From Methylomonas sp. MK1 (lineage in GTDB: Bacteria; Pseudomonadota; Gammaproteobacteria; Methylococcales; Methylomonadaceae), in assembly GCF_000365425.1 (NCBI RefSeq), contig NZ_AQOV01000001.1:124001-188000 (forward strand): a stretch of 64,000 nt of DNA, read 5' to 3'. Within the stretch, counting starts at the first letter, position 1. Every line of letters starts with the position of its first letter. The notes beneath the pieces were generated by a model, which saw nothing but the letters and a program-made list of their open reading frames with translations, did not search any database and was not told the origin of the DNA. A program made the translations under genes and the position numbers. Shown here in pieces: positions 16,869 to 25,343 of this stretch.

Positions 16869-18131
16869 TTAATCAAACCCGGCGAACCGCCTGACTGTCA
16901 GCGCCGCGCGTTGCTCGATCAGCTGTACGATTTGTTCAATCACCGAGTTTCCGGCGAATTCTTTATTCGCCGATGTCTGCAACCTGCGAGCGACGACTGG
17001 TAGCCGTTGGCACAAGCCGAGGATACGTTTTCGGGTTTGTGCCACCGACAATCCCGCCGCTTGGGCAAAGCGATCCCAGTGTCTTGCCTGTACTTCGCTG
17101 AATTTGTATTTGCCGCCCAACTGCATCGCCATCTTGGACGTCAGGCTGGGATAAACGGCGGTCGACAATACGTCGTAGAGCGGCGCCAGAACTGCGCCCT
17201 TGTCGGCATACAAGATAGAAAAGTTCTTGGCATGGGCGTCGTGGTTGCCGATCAAGGCATTGAAAATGACCGCATCCAGCAGACGCAGTACCTGTGGCGC
17301 ACTCGGTCGGGTCACGCGGCGGACCAAGTCAAAGCACTGTTCCAAACCCGGTCCACCCTCGTTCTGGTATTTCAGTTCCGGTACCACGCCAAGTGCTTGG
17401 CAGAAATCCTCCTGATGCAGTCGCACGCGTTGGCCATTTGCAGCTTGAGTTCTGTCATATCGCTCAACCAGCAGAAATGAACGATCGCGAACGGCACAAA
17501 TCCTCGACTGTGCGGCCTGGAATTGCATCGCATCTGCCAGTGACATACAGAAACCTTCGTTGATCACACTGTCTTCAACGGCTGAGATGGCCGGTTTAAG
17601 AATATGACTACTGGGCGTGCCATTGCGGGGCAGACCGATTCGTTGACCATCAAACACCACCGGTAATTTATCCTGAGCGCCCGCCAACGATAAGCGCAAA
17701 CCATCCTGACCAGCCAGCATCGGCCGCTGCGGCAATTCATCCAGTAAAGCCAGTACGTCAGAGTCGGATAGCCAGTCTATCTCGTTCGCTGGTTCAGATA
17801 CAGTGGGTAATCGGTCTGGCGGCAAAAGCGAAACGGCGCCGGCGCATTCACCGCCAATATGATCGAGCAAGGCAAAGTCGTTCTGCTTCGAGACCTGAAA
17901 CAGGCGTGCGATCAGTTGGCGTAATTTGCCTTCCGGTAACAGGCCGGCAAAAAACGGCCTCGCCTGCAGATCATTGAAAACCTCTACTTGCAACGGTAAT
18001 GAACAGGACAGAGGGACTGCGTCGGCTTGTTGCAGCCAGTCGGCGCTGTAGCAAAATTGCAGTCTGCCTTCCACCAGAGCCAAATCCCCCACTCGACGAT
18101 CAAATAAATAAACGGCAAGCAAATAACTCAT
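16869..18131 (-). CDS. hipA: HipA family toxin kinase
   Basis: A 420-residue serine/threonine kinase of the HipA family, close to the E. coli length of 440. The N-terminal subdomain (residues 1-~110) has YLFDRRVGDL and ARPFFAGLLPEG. The core has LSLAGAQDKLPVVFDG, SSHILKPA (phosphorylated P-loop serine region) and the catalytic loop IGNHDAHAKNFSIL with Asp and Asn, then YDVLST. In E. coli the kinase inactivates glutamyl-tRNA synthetase and induces persistence. The gene overlaps hipB by 4 bases. All key residues appear present, so it is probably an active toxin. Confidence 0.93.
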   Translation of the reverse strand: MSYLLAVYLFDRRVGDLALVEGRLQFCYSADWLQQADAVPLSCSLPLQVEVFNDLQARPFFAGLLPEGKLRQLIARLFQVSKQNDFALLDHIGGECAGAVSLLPPDRLPTVSEPANEIDWLSDSDVLALLDELPQRPMLAGQDGLRLSLAGAQDKLPVVFDGQRIGLPRNGTPSSHILKPAISAVEDSVINEGFCMSLADAMQFQAAQSRICAVRDRSFLLVERYDRTQAANGQRVRLHQEDFCQALGVVPELKYQNEGGPGLEQCFDLVRRVTRPSAPQVLRLLDAVIFNALIGNHDAHAKNFSILYADKGAVLAPLYDVLSTAVYPSLTSKMAMQLGGKYKFSEVQARHWDRFAQAAGLSVAQTRKRILGLCQRLPVVARRLQTSANKEFAGNSVIEQIVQLIEQRAALTVRRFAGFD

Positions 18132-18361
18132 GGTGCTTCGCTTATATCCGGCAGGCCATCGAGCATGACCTGCCCACCCAGTGCTTCAATAACGCGCATC
18201 ACCGTTTCCAGACGCACGGTCGGCTTGCCGGCTTCGAGGTCGACGATAAAGCGAACGCCAACACCTGCCGCCAACGCCAATTCGGATTGAGTTAATTCGA
18301 GCTGTTTGCGGGCGGCGCGCAGCGCTTGGCCAAGTTGTTGGGTAGAGTGAATGTTGATCAT
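18128..18361 (-). CDS. hipB: HipB-like antitoxin, XRE family repressor
   Basis: A 77-residue protein starting MINIHSTQQLGQ with a Cro/C1 helix-turn-helix (QALRAARKQLELTQSELALA, then GVGVRFIVDLEAGKPT) and a C-terminal tail for HipA contact. The ATG at 18361 is chosen over an upstream in-frame ATG at 18400, because the first operator palindrome (18368-18383) would otherwise lie inside the coding region. It neutralises HipA and represses the operon through the three palindromes upstream. Confidence 0.9.
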   Translation of the reverse strand: MINIHSTQQLGQALRAARKQLELTQSELALAAGVGVRFIVDLEAGKPTVRLETVMRVIEALGGQVMLDGLPDISEAP

Positions 18362-18367
18362 CAGATT

Positions 18368-18484
18368 TTTCCCGTTCGGGAAATTATTAGGCGAAAACAA
18401 CCAATATGCAAGTTTAATTTCCCGAACGGGAAATTTAATTTAGAATTTACGATAGACAAGCATTGAAGTTCCCGTTCGGGAAAA
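18368..18484. promoter_or_regulatory. Three palindromic hipBA operators
   Basis: Three near-identical perfect palindromes occur. TTTCCCGTTCGGGAAA lies at 18368-18383, TTTCCCGAACGGGAAA at 18418-18433, and TTCCCGTTCGGGAA at 18469-18482. Centre-to-centre spacing is 50 bases, about five DNA turns, so bound repressors would lie on the same face. The first is 6 bases before the hipB start. They probably bind HipB-HipA cooperatively. Confidence 0.85.
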
Positions 18485-18595
18485 ATAGCCCCTTTCTGTG
18501 TCAAATCTATGTGACTGTGATGGTTAGCGCTGAATGCTGATGATATAACTTAGGCTAACTGCAAGTACGAACCAAAATAAAACAACCGACAGCAA

Positions 18596-19147
18596 ATGAC
18601 TAGCAAACAGAAAAAAACCAAAGCAACCTGGAAAGACGTTAAATCCAAATTGGCTGACGTCGATCGAGTTGGTCTGATCGGGCTGATACAGGATATATAC
18701 GCGGCCAATAAAGATAATCAAACGTTTCTGCATGCACGATTCGGGTTGGGCGAGGATATTATTAAACCCTATAAGGACACGATTTCCCGCTGGATTTGCT
18801 CGGATGTCATGCGCAATCAACCCATCTCTGTGGTCAAAGCGAAGAAAGCGATTACCGATTACAAAAAGGCGCTCGGTCAACCCGAAGGACTGGCTGAACT
18901 ATCGGTTTTTTATTGCGAGGAAGTGTTTGTATTCCTGGGTTACTGCGGCATGGACGATGAAGGCTATTTTGATGCCTTAGTGCGTATGTTCGAACAAGCA
19001 TTGAAATATGTCATGGCCTTGCCGGAAGCCAAACGCCCAGCTTTTATACACAGACTCGAGCAAGTTGCGCTGCAAGGCCCGAATGTCGGCTGGGGTGTTG
19101 GCGAAGATATGGCAATATTGTTATCCGAATATGACATTGATGACTAG
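18596..19147 (+). CDS. DUF6155 family protein
   Basis: A 183-residue soluble, mainly helical protein. The N-terminus MTSKQKKTKATWKDVKSKLAD is followed by LIGLIQDIYAANKDNQTFLHARF, a pattern I know from the DUF6155 family, whose function is unknown. It diverges from hipBA, and the farthest hip operator is 112 bases upstream, so HipB could influence it. Its end overlaps a 35-codon fragment of a helicase gene by 8 bases. Confidence 0.75.
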   Translation: MTSKQKKTKATWKDVKSKLADVDRVGLIGLIQDIYAANKDNQTFLHARFGLGEDIIKPYKDTISRWICSDVMRNQPISVVKAKKAITDYKKALGQPEGLAELSVFYCEEVFVFLGYCGMDDEGYFDALVRMFEQALKYVMALPEAKRPAFIHRLEQVALQGPNVGWGVGEDMAILLSEYDIDD

Positions 19148-19247
19148 TAATGCGCTTTTATCCGATCTTCAAGCTGAAAACGCAAGACTGATTGCTTTGC
19201 TCGAAGCATATAACAACGAGTACCGCCACCGGTTCCGATACGACTAG
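19140..19247 (+). pseudogene. N-terminal fragment of a TOTE-type helicase/primase protein
   Basis: A 35-codon frame reading MTSNALLSDLQAENARLIAL then LEAYNNEYR. It resembles the short coiled-coil start (L-x-x-EN-x-x-L-x-x-LL) of the DEAD/DEAH-helicase/primase proteins of TOTE conflict systems. Taken alone this is weak. It gains support from the helicase remnant of the same family at 21335-21606 on the same strand. The frame stops after 35 residues, so it is a remnant at most. Confidence 0.4.
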
Positions 19248-19457
19248 GTAAGTAATGAATGGTGGCTTTTGGGTGTATGGAAATGCACAATCGACCCTAA
19301 GCCGACAAATAAGATTAAATTGCAAGGGCAGCAAACGGGAAATAAGCTGTCCTTCAAAATGTAAGTACGATTAGCTAACGTAATCGCACATTTCAAGGCC
19401 AACACTTCTCCAATTGCTCTATCTATAATTGGAGCAGACTATCAACAACGGGTTGTC

Positions 19458-21179
19458 ATGCACCGAACTCAATCTGCAACAATCAGCAAACAATTTTATT
19501 CGTCTATCAAGAGTCCCTTGGCCAAATATCGAAACAGCTTGTGGTGGTGGCTGGTTGCTTCCTGGGTATTTCTTATTGTCATCAGCAAGAAACACGAATA
19601 CGGCAGGCTTTGGCTTCCGATTGTTTTCACATATGTGGTTGTGGCGATATTCGATAGCATTCTTAAACGCCGATTGCCCGACCACCAACCAATTGTCACA
19701 TTGGATAACGATGGCATAGAGTCTCAGCTGTTTGCCGGCGCAATTAAACGGCATAGCTGGAGTGAGTTGGTGGAAGCCAATATTTCCAAACTCAATAATT
19801 TGCCATTCATACAATTTCGATTACAAGCTATTGTAGGGGTTATTGATGACTCTATGTCCTGGACTGGTATTAACCCCGCGCGACCAGTGCTACCTATATC
19901 GTCTTTGTCTACAGAAGATCAAATCGAGTTGCTGGAAATAATCAATCAGCGTTTGGGATTCGCTCGATCAACTATAAAATCCACTGGTAATTCTAGCGTC
20001 AGTCAATCGGCCAACAATTTCGCCACTAATCCGCTAGCCGAGGAAAAAGCGTTTCATGATCAGTTGGAGGCTTATGCTCCCATAGCGTGGATCACCTGGT
20101 TGCTAATCGGTGTCAACGTATTGGTTTGGATTGCAATGTGGCATGCCGGGGCGAAAATAGAGCAAACGCCATCCGAGCAGCTACTGAGTTGGGGCGGTAA
20201 TACTGCATTTGATATTCAACGTGGCGAATGGTGGCGACTGGCAACCGCCATGTTTCTCCATGGTAGCCTGATACATTTAGGCATCAATATGGCGGGGCTA
20301 TATGTCGTTGGTGGGGTGGTGGTGGAACGCATATACGGTCATCTGCCTTTTACACTGATTTATTTAGGTTCCGGTTTGATCGGCAATGGGCTCAGCCTTT
20401 ATTTTGGTGCGCAACACGCAGTTTCCGCAGGTGCGTCCGGGGCTGTGTTAGGCGTTGCTATTGCGCTAATGATTGGTTTGTATCAACACAGGGAGCGCTT
20501 ACCAAAAATTTTTAGTAAACGAAGGTTGAGCGGCATAGTGTTGTTTGTTTTTTATGCTTTGCTCTATGGATTTACCAATCGCGGCATTGATAACGCGGCG
20601 CATATCGGCGCTATGCTAACTGGTTGCTTATTGGGTTTACTGTTGCCGGAACGCTTGGAAATGGAAAGTTTCAAACACCGCGTCAAAAAACACCTAATAA
20701 TAGGTCTGTCGTCGACGGTTGTCGCTACAACAGCTTTAGTCTCGATGTCGCCCCGGGCAACATTGAACATTAAATCAGAGCTAACAAATCAAGCCTTATT
20801 GATGCAGGGCGCGAATAGTCTGTTTCATGAACTTGTTTTACTTGATCTCGACATAGTTACTTTTCGCAGAGGCCAAATGTCCGCTGCGGAGTTGGACTCA
20901 AAGATCAAAAACACTTACCTTTCAGGCTTAAAACAAGCGATACAACAATTATCAGAAGTCAGACTAGCGGAATCGGATCAGCGATTACAGATGTTACAAG
21001 AGATGAAACTATCAACAGCTCTATTAGTATCGATCTTCGAACTCGCCCCCTTTCAAAAACCTGGAAGCGGTAAAACTCAGCCAACCGATCTTGAACGTGC
21101 AACCCTTATCAAAGACAAGTTAAAGGCAATAACAGCTCGCATATTGCATGAGAGCAAGCACTCCCTTAGGACGAAGTAG
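19458..21179 (+). CDS. Rhomboid family intramembrane serine protease
   Basis: A 573-residue membrane protein. Residues ~28-70 hold two hydrophobic segments, followed by a soluble PH-like region to ~195. A rhomboid domain spans ~205-400: WWRLATAMFLHGSLIHLGIN (His268/272, Asn277), SAGASGAVLG with nucleophile Ser327, and NAAHIGAML with catalytic His382. A ~170-residue soluble tail follows. Rhomboids cleave transmembrane segments of other proteins. Substrate unknown. The gene lies between two fragments of a helicase gene, suggesting arrival by insertion or rearrangement. Confidence 0.9.
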   Translation: MHRTQSATISKQFYSSIKSPLAKYRNSLWWWLVASWVFLIVISKKHEYGRLWLPIVFTYVVVAIFDSILKRRLPDHQPIVTLDNDGIESQLFAGAIKRHSWSELVEANISKLNNLPFIQFRLQAIVGVIDDSMSWTGINPARPVLPISSLSTEDQIELLEIINQRLGFARSTIKSTGNSSVSQSANNFATNPLAEEKAFHDQLEAYAPIAWITWLLIGVNVLVWIAMWHAGAKIEQTPSEQLLSWGGNTAFDIQRGEWWRLATAMFLHGSLIHLGINMAGLYVVGGVVVERIYGHLPFTLIYLGSGLIGNGLSLYFGAQHAVSAGASGAVLGVAIALMIGLYQHRERLPKIFSKRRLSGIVLFVFYALLYGFTNRGIDNAAHIGAMLTGCLLGLLLPERLEMESFKHRVKKHLIIGLSSTVVATTALVSMSPRATLNIKSELTNQALLMQGANSLFHELVLLDLDIVTFRRGQMSAAELDSKIKNTYLSGLKQAIQQLSEVRLAESDQRLQMLQEMKLSTALLVSIFELAPFQKPGSGKTQPTDLERATLIKDKLKAITARILHESKHSLRTK

Positions 21180-21334
21180 CCTTCGGAATCGTTCGCGACC
21201 GTTGCGGCAACACCGACTGCTTTTGGCTGGACACTTGCCATTGACGCGTTTGGCTCGTCTGATAGCTTTTGGCCGACCCAAGGCATTCAAAATTTGGCTG
21301 GGTTTGTATCGGATTTAGTGGCGGTTTGTAGATG

Positions 21335-21606
21335 GAGTCGGCCATTCAAGATGTATTTCGTCACATTGCCAATGATTTGGACTGAACGGCGGCGATTGCT
21401 CGGGAGATTATTACAGCTTTTGATCTGGGTCGAAAAGTACTGGTCCTGACTGAGCGCACCGAACATCTGGATGCTATTTTGTTAGCGTTGGACAGCAAGT
21501 TACCGCCACCTTTTGTGCTTCACGGCCGAATGTCGAAAAAGCAACGAGCAACTAAATTGGTGGGCGAAGGTTTTGATCACCCACCACTGGATACCTTTAG
21601 CTGGGT
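21335..21606 (+). pseudogene. DEAD/DEAH helicase remnant (TOTE conflict-system type)
   Basis: One frame reads IQDVFRHIANDLD-stop, then TAAIAREIITAFDLGRKVLV, LTERTEHLDAILLALDS, FVLHGRMSKKQRAT and LVGEGFDHPPLDTF. These are consecutive motifs of the C-terminal helicase half of TOTE-type proteins. There is an in-frame TGA at ~21392. The stretch normally between KKQRA and LVGEGF is missing, and what follows no longer matches. It is a decayed fragment. The bases from 21180 to 21334 show no recognisable coding. Confidence 0.75.
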
Positions 21607-21682
21607 GCCTGGGAATAGGAGGCAAGATCAGTTGCCACAATACTGCATTTTTCTGCCGGCATGACGGCTGCGATTTTCCTGC

Positions 21683-21705
21683 GTTTCCAAGCTCCGCGTG
21701 GGAAC
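21683..21705. repeat. Hairpin intergenic repeat
   Basis: GTTTCCAAGC and GCGTGGGAAC form an imperfect 10-base stem around TCC, resembling the common dispersed GTTCCCACGC...GCGTGGGAAC palindrome of gammaproteobacteria. It lies ~40 bases before the acyl-CoA dehydrogenase start. Confidence 0.4.
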
Positions 21706-21745
21706 GATACAATTGGGCTTTATTAGGTTCGTCAACAGCTCCGTC

Positions 21746-22864
21746 ATGACTAAAATCCCCGATTTCTCCAGCATACCCGCTTATGCAGGCCCACCGAATG
21801 ATGCCCAAATCAAAGCCAGGCTACGTACCGTCGCCGAGTTGGGTGTGTTCCGCCATGCCCTCCCCCAATACTTAGGCGGTTTTGGCGACGACTTTACCGC
21901 GCTAGTCAAAAGCCATCGCCGACTCGGAGAAACTTGCCGCGACCCTGGCCTGATGCTGGCGGTCAATGCGCATTTGTGGGGATCGGTTTTTCCTATTCTG
22001 TTGTACGGCAGCGAGGCGCAGAAAGCACAATTTCTGCCGCCTTTAATCAGCGGACAATGGCTGGGCGGGCATGCGATCACCGAGCCGTCTTGCGGCTCGG
22101 ACGTACAGGCGATGACAACCCACGCGGAGTTACACAGCGACAGTTATGTGTTGAACGGCGAAAAGCGTTATATCACCAACGCCCCCGTGGCCGATTGCTT
22201 GGTGGTGTACGCCAAATTGGCAGGCAAAATTTGCGCGTTTCTGGTTTCCAGTAACGATGACGGCTGCCGTTTTAGTGATGAAGGCGCGCTAGCTGCTTGC
22301 CGGGGCAGTGCCACCGGTAGCGTGATTTTGCAGGATTGCCGGCTCGATTCCGATCGCCTGCTGGGAAAGATCGGTGCCGGCACGCAGATGATCCAGAAGG
22401 CACTGGAATACGAACGGGCCTTTGTCTTTGCCGGCATTGCCGGCATCATGGACTGGCAGCTAACGGAGGTGGTGCGTTACAGTCGTGAGCGGCGCTCGGG
22501 CGGTGTGCATCTGGGTAAGCATCAGGCCATCAGCCATCGGATTGCCGAGATGAAGCTAAGGCTGGATACTATCGCTTTATGGTTAAACGAATGCGCGCGG
22601 CTGTGCGACGCAGGTCAACGCCTTACCCTGGCGTCGGCGCAAACCAAATTGTACGCCGCAGAGGCTTTCTTGCAATCCAGTCTGGATGCGGTGCAGATTA
22701 TGGGTGCTGCCGGGTTGGAATCGGGTAGTGCGCTGGCGGAATTGGTGCAGGATGCCATGGCCGGCCGCTTGTTTTCCGGCAGTTCGGAAGTGCAGAAAAA
22801 CCTGATCGCCGCCTTGCTCGGCACCGGCGACGCGTACAAGGCCAACCCCCTATCCCACTCATGA
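21746..22864 (+). CDS. Acyl-CoA dehydrogenase family protein
   Basis: A ~372-residue flavoprotein with the three-part acyl-CoA dehydrogenase layout. The N-terminal helical domain is followed by the AITEPSCGSDVQAM flavin loop and GEKRYITNAPVAD. The C-terminal helical domain has SRERRSGGVHLGKHQAISHRI, LQSSLDAVQIMGAAGL and LFSGSSEVQKNLIA, the last normally carrying the I-x-x-G-x-x-E-x-Q motif. ATG 21746 is chosen over a codon at 21698, which adds a non-conserved tip. Family members oxidise acyl-CoA or carrier-bound acyl groups to enoyl products. The stop overlaps the deacetylase start. Proximity to the aryl-polyene cluster is suggestive but not proof of a link. Confidence 0.88.
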   Translation: MTKIPDFSSIPAYAGPPNDAQIKARLRTVAELGVFRHALPQYLGGFGDDFTALVKSHRRLGETCRDPGLMLAVNAHLWGSVFPILLYGSEAQKAQFLPPLISGQWLGGHAITEPSCGSDVQAMTTHAELHSDSYVLNGEKRYITNAPVADCLVVYAKLAGKICAFLVSSNDDGCRFSDEGALAACRGSATGSVILQDCRLDSDRLLGKIGAGTQMIQKALEYERAFVFAGIAGIMDWQLTEVVRYSRERRSGGVHLGKHQAISHRIAEMKLRLDTIALWLNECARLCDAGQRLTLASAQTKLYAAEAFLQSSLDAVQIMGAAGLESGSALAELVQDAMAGRLFSGSSEVQKNLIAALLGTGDAYKANPLSHS

Positions 22865-23691
22865 TGAATTTTTCCGCTTACCGAGATTGGCAACCAACGC
22901 CGTTGATAAAGGCTTCCTTGTGGTTAACCGCCGCTGCGCTGTTGGCGGTAGCCGTGCAGCCTAGTATCTGGCCCTGGGCCCTGACTGCGATTATTGTCGA
23001 CCACTTGGTGTTAACCTTTGCCGGCCTTTGGCCGCGTTGCGACTGGACGGGATCTAATTGGACCTCGTTACCGCCCGCTTCTGTGGCGCGCGGCGAAATC
23101 GCCATTACCATCGACGACGGCCCCGACCCGGACATCACCCCGGCCGTGCTCGATATTCTGGAGCAGCGCGGTGCCAAGGCGACATTTTTCTGTATCGCCG
23201 CCAAAGCCCAACGCTACCCTGACCTATGCCGGGACATCGTCAAACGCGGGCACGCGGTGGAAAATCACAGCATGCACCATAAGTACCATTTGCCGTTTCT
23301 GTTGTTAAATGGCTGGATGGCGGAACTCAACGCCGCCCAGGACGCTCTGACGGAAGTCACCGGCAGCCGTCCGCGATTTTTCCGGCCGCCGGTAGGCTTG
23401 CGAAATCCTCTGTTGGATCCGGTACTCAAGCGTTTGGGGCTGCAATTAGCGAGTTGGACCCGGCGCGGCTTCGATACTATCGACGGCAATCCGCAAGTGG
23501 TTCTGGCAAAACTATTGAAAGACCTGAAGGCTGGCGACATTCTGTTATTGCATGACAGTAACGTCGCGCGGACCAGCAGCGGCCAGCCTGTGATTCTGGA
23601 GGTATTGCCGCCCCTGCTGGACACCATTACCGCCGAGAAGTTGCAACCGGTCACGTTAAGCGAAAGCTTCGATCGTTGCCAAAATCCCTAA
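22861..23691 (+). CDS. Polysaccharide deacetylase (NodB domain) family protein
   Basis: A 276-residue protein with two N-terminal hydrophobic segments (residues ~18-55) and then a NodB domain. Motif 1 is TIDDGPDPDIT (catalytic base Asp and metal Asp), motif 2 is ENHSMHH (metal histidines), motif 3 is FRPPVGLRNP and motif 5 is LLLHDSN. All metal ligands appear present. Members remove N- or O-acetyl groups from polysaccharides or glycolipids. The membrane anchor suggests action at the inner membrane. It overlaps the acyl-CoA dehydrogenase by 4 bases, so the two are co-translated. Confidence 0.88.
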   Translation: MMNFSAYRDWQPTPLIKASLWLTAAALLAVAVQPSIWPWALTAIIVDHLVLTFAGLWPRCDWTGSNWTSLPPASVARGEIAITIDDGPDPDITPAVLDILEQRGAKATFFCIAAKAQRYPDLCRDIVKRGHAVENHSMHHKYHLPFLLLNGWMAELNAAQDALTEVTGSRPRFFRPPVGLRNPLLDPVLKRLGLQLASWTRRGFDTIDGNPQVVLAKLLKDLKAGDILLLHDSNVARTSSGQPVILEVLPPLLDTITAEKLQPVTLSESFDRCQNP

Positions 23692-23721
23692 CGCACCCAT
23701 CTGATTTCGGAGATTTAAGCC

Positions 23722-24099
23722 ATGAATAAAACCTATGCCAGTGCAGCGTTGGCCCTGTTTCTGAGCGGTTGCGCGTTTCAAGCACCCGATTATTTACAAA
23801 TGGTCACGGCGCCGGAGTTAAATCAGCTGATGCAACGTCAGGATATTTTTCTGGTGGACGTGCATACCCCGGAGCAGCGCCATATCAAAGGCACCGATGC
23901 GTTTATTCCTTACAACAGCGTCGAGAAACACCTGGATAAACTGCCCCAAGATAAAACCACCCCAATATATCTATATTGCGAAGGCGGCCCAATGGGGAAT
24001 GCCGCCGCCAAAACGCTACACGAACTGGGTTACGAGCATTTAAGTAATCTGGAAGGAGGCAGCAAAGCTTGGGCAAAAGCAGGATTTGGGTTTGAATAG
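23722..24099 (+). CDS. Rhodanese-like lipoprotein
   Basis: A 125-residue lipoprotein. The signal peptide ends at the lipobox LSGC (Cys17). A compact rhodanese domain follows, with FLVDVHTPEQRHIKGTDAFI and the active-site loop YLYCEGGPMG carrying the sulfur-accepting Cys, then LSNLEGGSKAW. The GGAG-like ribosome site before ATG 23722 is clear. It is probably the third gene of the operon with the dehydrogenase and deacetylase. The periplasmic substrate is unknown. Confidence 0.87.
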   Translation: MNKTYASAALALFLSGCAFQAPDYLQMVTAPELNQLMQRQDIFLVDVHTPEQRHIKGTDAFIPYNSVEKHLDKLPQDKTTPIYLYCEGGPMGNAAAKTLHELGYEHLSNLEGGSKAWAKAGFGFE

Positions 24100-24174
24100 A
24101 CCAGCGATTATTAACCCGGCCCTTAAATTCCTCGGAGCCGTTACACCGCGCCACGAAGCCCACATCGTCACTGG

Positions 24175-24194
24175 GCTCCCGCTTTCGCGGGAGC
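24175..24194. repeat. Perfect hairpin (REP-like or terminator)
   Basis: GCTCCCGC-TTTC-GCGGGAGC forms an 8-base-pair perfect stem between convergent genes. This sequence recurs as a dispersed intergenic palindrome in many proteobacteria. There is no T-tract, so REP-like is favoured over a classical terminator. Confidence 0.5.
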
Positions 24195-24233
24195 GACGAT
24201 ACTTAAGGGCTGGATTCATAAAAAGCCTGGTGC

Positions 24234-24806
24234 TTATTCGACAATGCTATCGACCTTGCCGTTTTTAAATTTCACCACAAAGCGGTTGAATAGGTTGGAC
24301 CAGTAGGTCCACTCGTCGCTATCCAGCGAAGGCGTCACATGCTGCGGCGGGTAGCCGATGGCGGCTAGTGCGGCTTTTTTGCTCATGCCTGTCTTCACCT
24401 GCCCCACCAAAATGCTCTCACGCTCAGCGGCAGTAAATTGGTTAAGGTCGACCTTACTGGTGCCGGCGATTTTACTGAAGGCGATGGGCATATCGTCCTT
24501 GGTAAATTTTTGCACGTTTTCGACTGTAATCAGTTGGCCGCTGGATTCTATCCTCAGCACCGCTTCGTCGGAATTCAGCTTCAGCAACGCGACCGGCGTA
24601 TTGATCGGAATCAATTGGCCTTTACGATAATTGGTGGTGCGAAACTTGTTTTGTTCTTGGAACAGGCTGAACTGCGTGTAATAAACCTGAGCGGGCTGCA
24701 CGGCCGCGGCCGCACCTTCGCCGGGTTTCAGCTCCTTCTTGCAACCTACCGCCAAAACAGCCAGGCATAGCCACATCAAAATGCAGTTTTTTCTGAACAT
24801 AGTCAA
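24234..24806 (-). CDS. Putative lipoprotein with BamE/SmpA-like C-terminal domain
   Basis: A 190-residue lipoprotein with a signal peptide to lipobox LAVGC (Cys22), followed by a charged linker. The middle region (~40-110) is beta-rich. The last ~60 residues (GQVKTGMSKKAALAAIGYPP..., FVVKFKNGKVDSI) match the pattern of the SmpA/OmlA/BamE fold (G-M-x-x-x-x-V/A-x-x-x-x-G-P-P). A second ATG two codons inside is an equally good start. It is convergent with the rhodanese gene and separated from the aryl-polyene genes by ~118 bases on the same strand. Function unknown. Confidence 0.7.
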   Translation of the reverse strand: MTMFRKNCILMWLCLAVLAVGCKKELKPGEGAAAAVQPAQVYYTQFSLFQEQNKFRTTNYRKGQLIPINTPVALLKLNSDEAVLRIESSGQLITVENVQKFTKDDMPIAFSKIAGTSKVDLNQFTAAERESILVGQVKTGMSKKAALAAIGYPPQHVTPSLDSDEWTYWSNLFNRFVVKFKNGKVDSIVE

Positions 24807-24924
24807 AATCCCTCAAACAAAAGGTTAGGAACATGCTGACGCTGGGCAAAACAGCGACGCGACAGTACAACAGATAGAACAAGCCAGGAAAGTCCTGAAC
24901 ACAAGCGCCATAGCTAGCGTCTGT

Positions 24925-25341
24925 CTAGGGCGAATCGATTTTAATGCCGAGTTTTTCCAAAAACACCGCTGGCGAAGCGAAGCACATTTCGCGGCTTACC
25001 GCATCGACGGCCGCCTGGATGGTATGGCCCTTGGCTAAGACTTCGCCGGTTTCGGCATCGGCGACCAAATACTTGATCTTCATCCGGTATTCCCACTCGA
25101 CCAGCTCCGCCGATACCCGAATCCGCTGCTCGAACTGCGCAGGACGCACGTAACGCAACTGCAAATCCACAATCGGCCAGACGTATCCGGTTTCTTTCAT
25201 GGCCATGTAACCGTAGCCGATTTTGTCCAGCATCGCGCAACGGGCAATCTCGATATATTTGCAATAATGCCCGTGCCAAGCGATGTTTAGCAGATCAATG
25301 TCGTGAAACGGCACAGTTAATTCCACTTCGGCGCGCAACAT
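24925..25341 (-). CDS. 4HBT-type acyl-ACP/CoA thioesterase of the aryl-polyene cluster
   Basis: A 138-residue hotdog-fold thioesterase of the YbgC/4-hydroxybenzoyl-CoA type. It begins VPFHDIDLLNIAWHGHYCKY, which holds the catalytic Asp and the helix-start His. Equivalent enzymes occur in aryl-polyene clusters (ApeK in E. coli nomenclature). It is last in a run of minus-strand genes with tiny gaps or overlaps, 2 bases after the acyltransferase. It probably releases or edits carrier-bound intermediates. Confidence 0.85.
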   Translation of the reverse strand: MLRAEVELTVPFHDIDLLNIAWHGHYCKYIEIARCAMLDKIGYGYMAMKETGYVWPIVDLQLRYVRPAQFEQRIRVSAELVEWEYRMKIKYLVADAETGEVLAKGHTIQAAVDAVSREMCFASPAVFLEKLGIKIDSP

Positions 25342-25343
25342 AT

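Noticed and set aside
18368..18484. The three TTCCCGTTCGGGAA repeats as a small CRISPR-like array
   Set aside because: Repeats are 14-16 bases, perfectly palindromic, spaced like operators and adjacent to an XRE repressor, with no cas genes.
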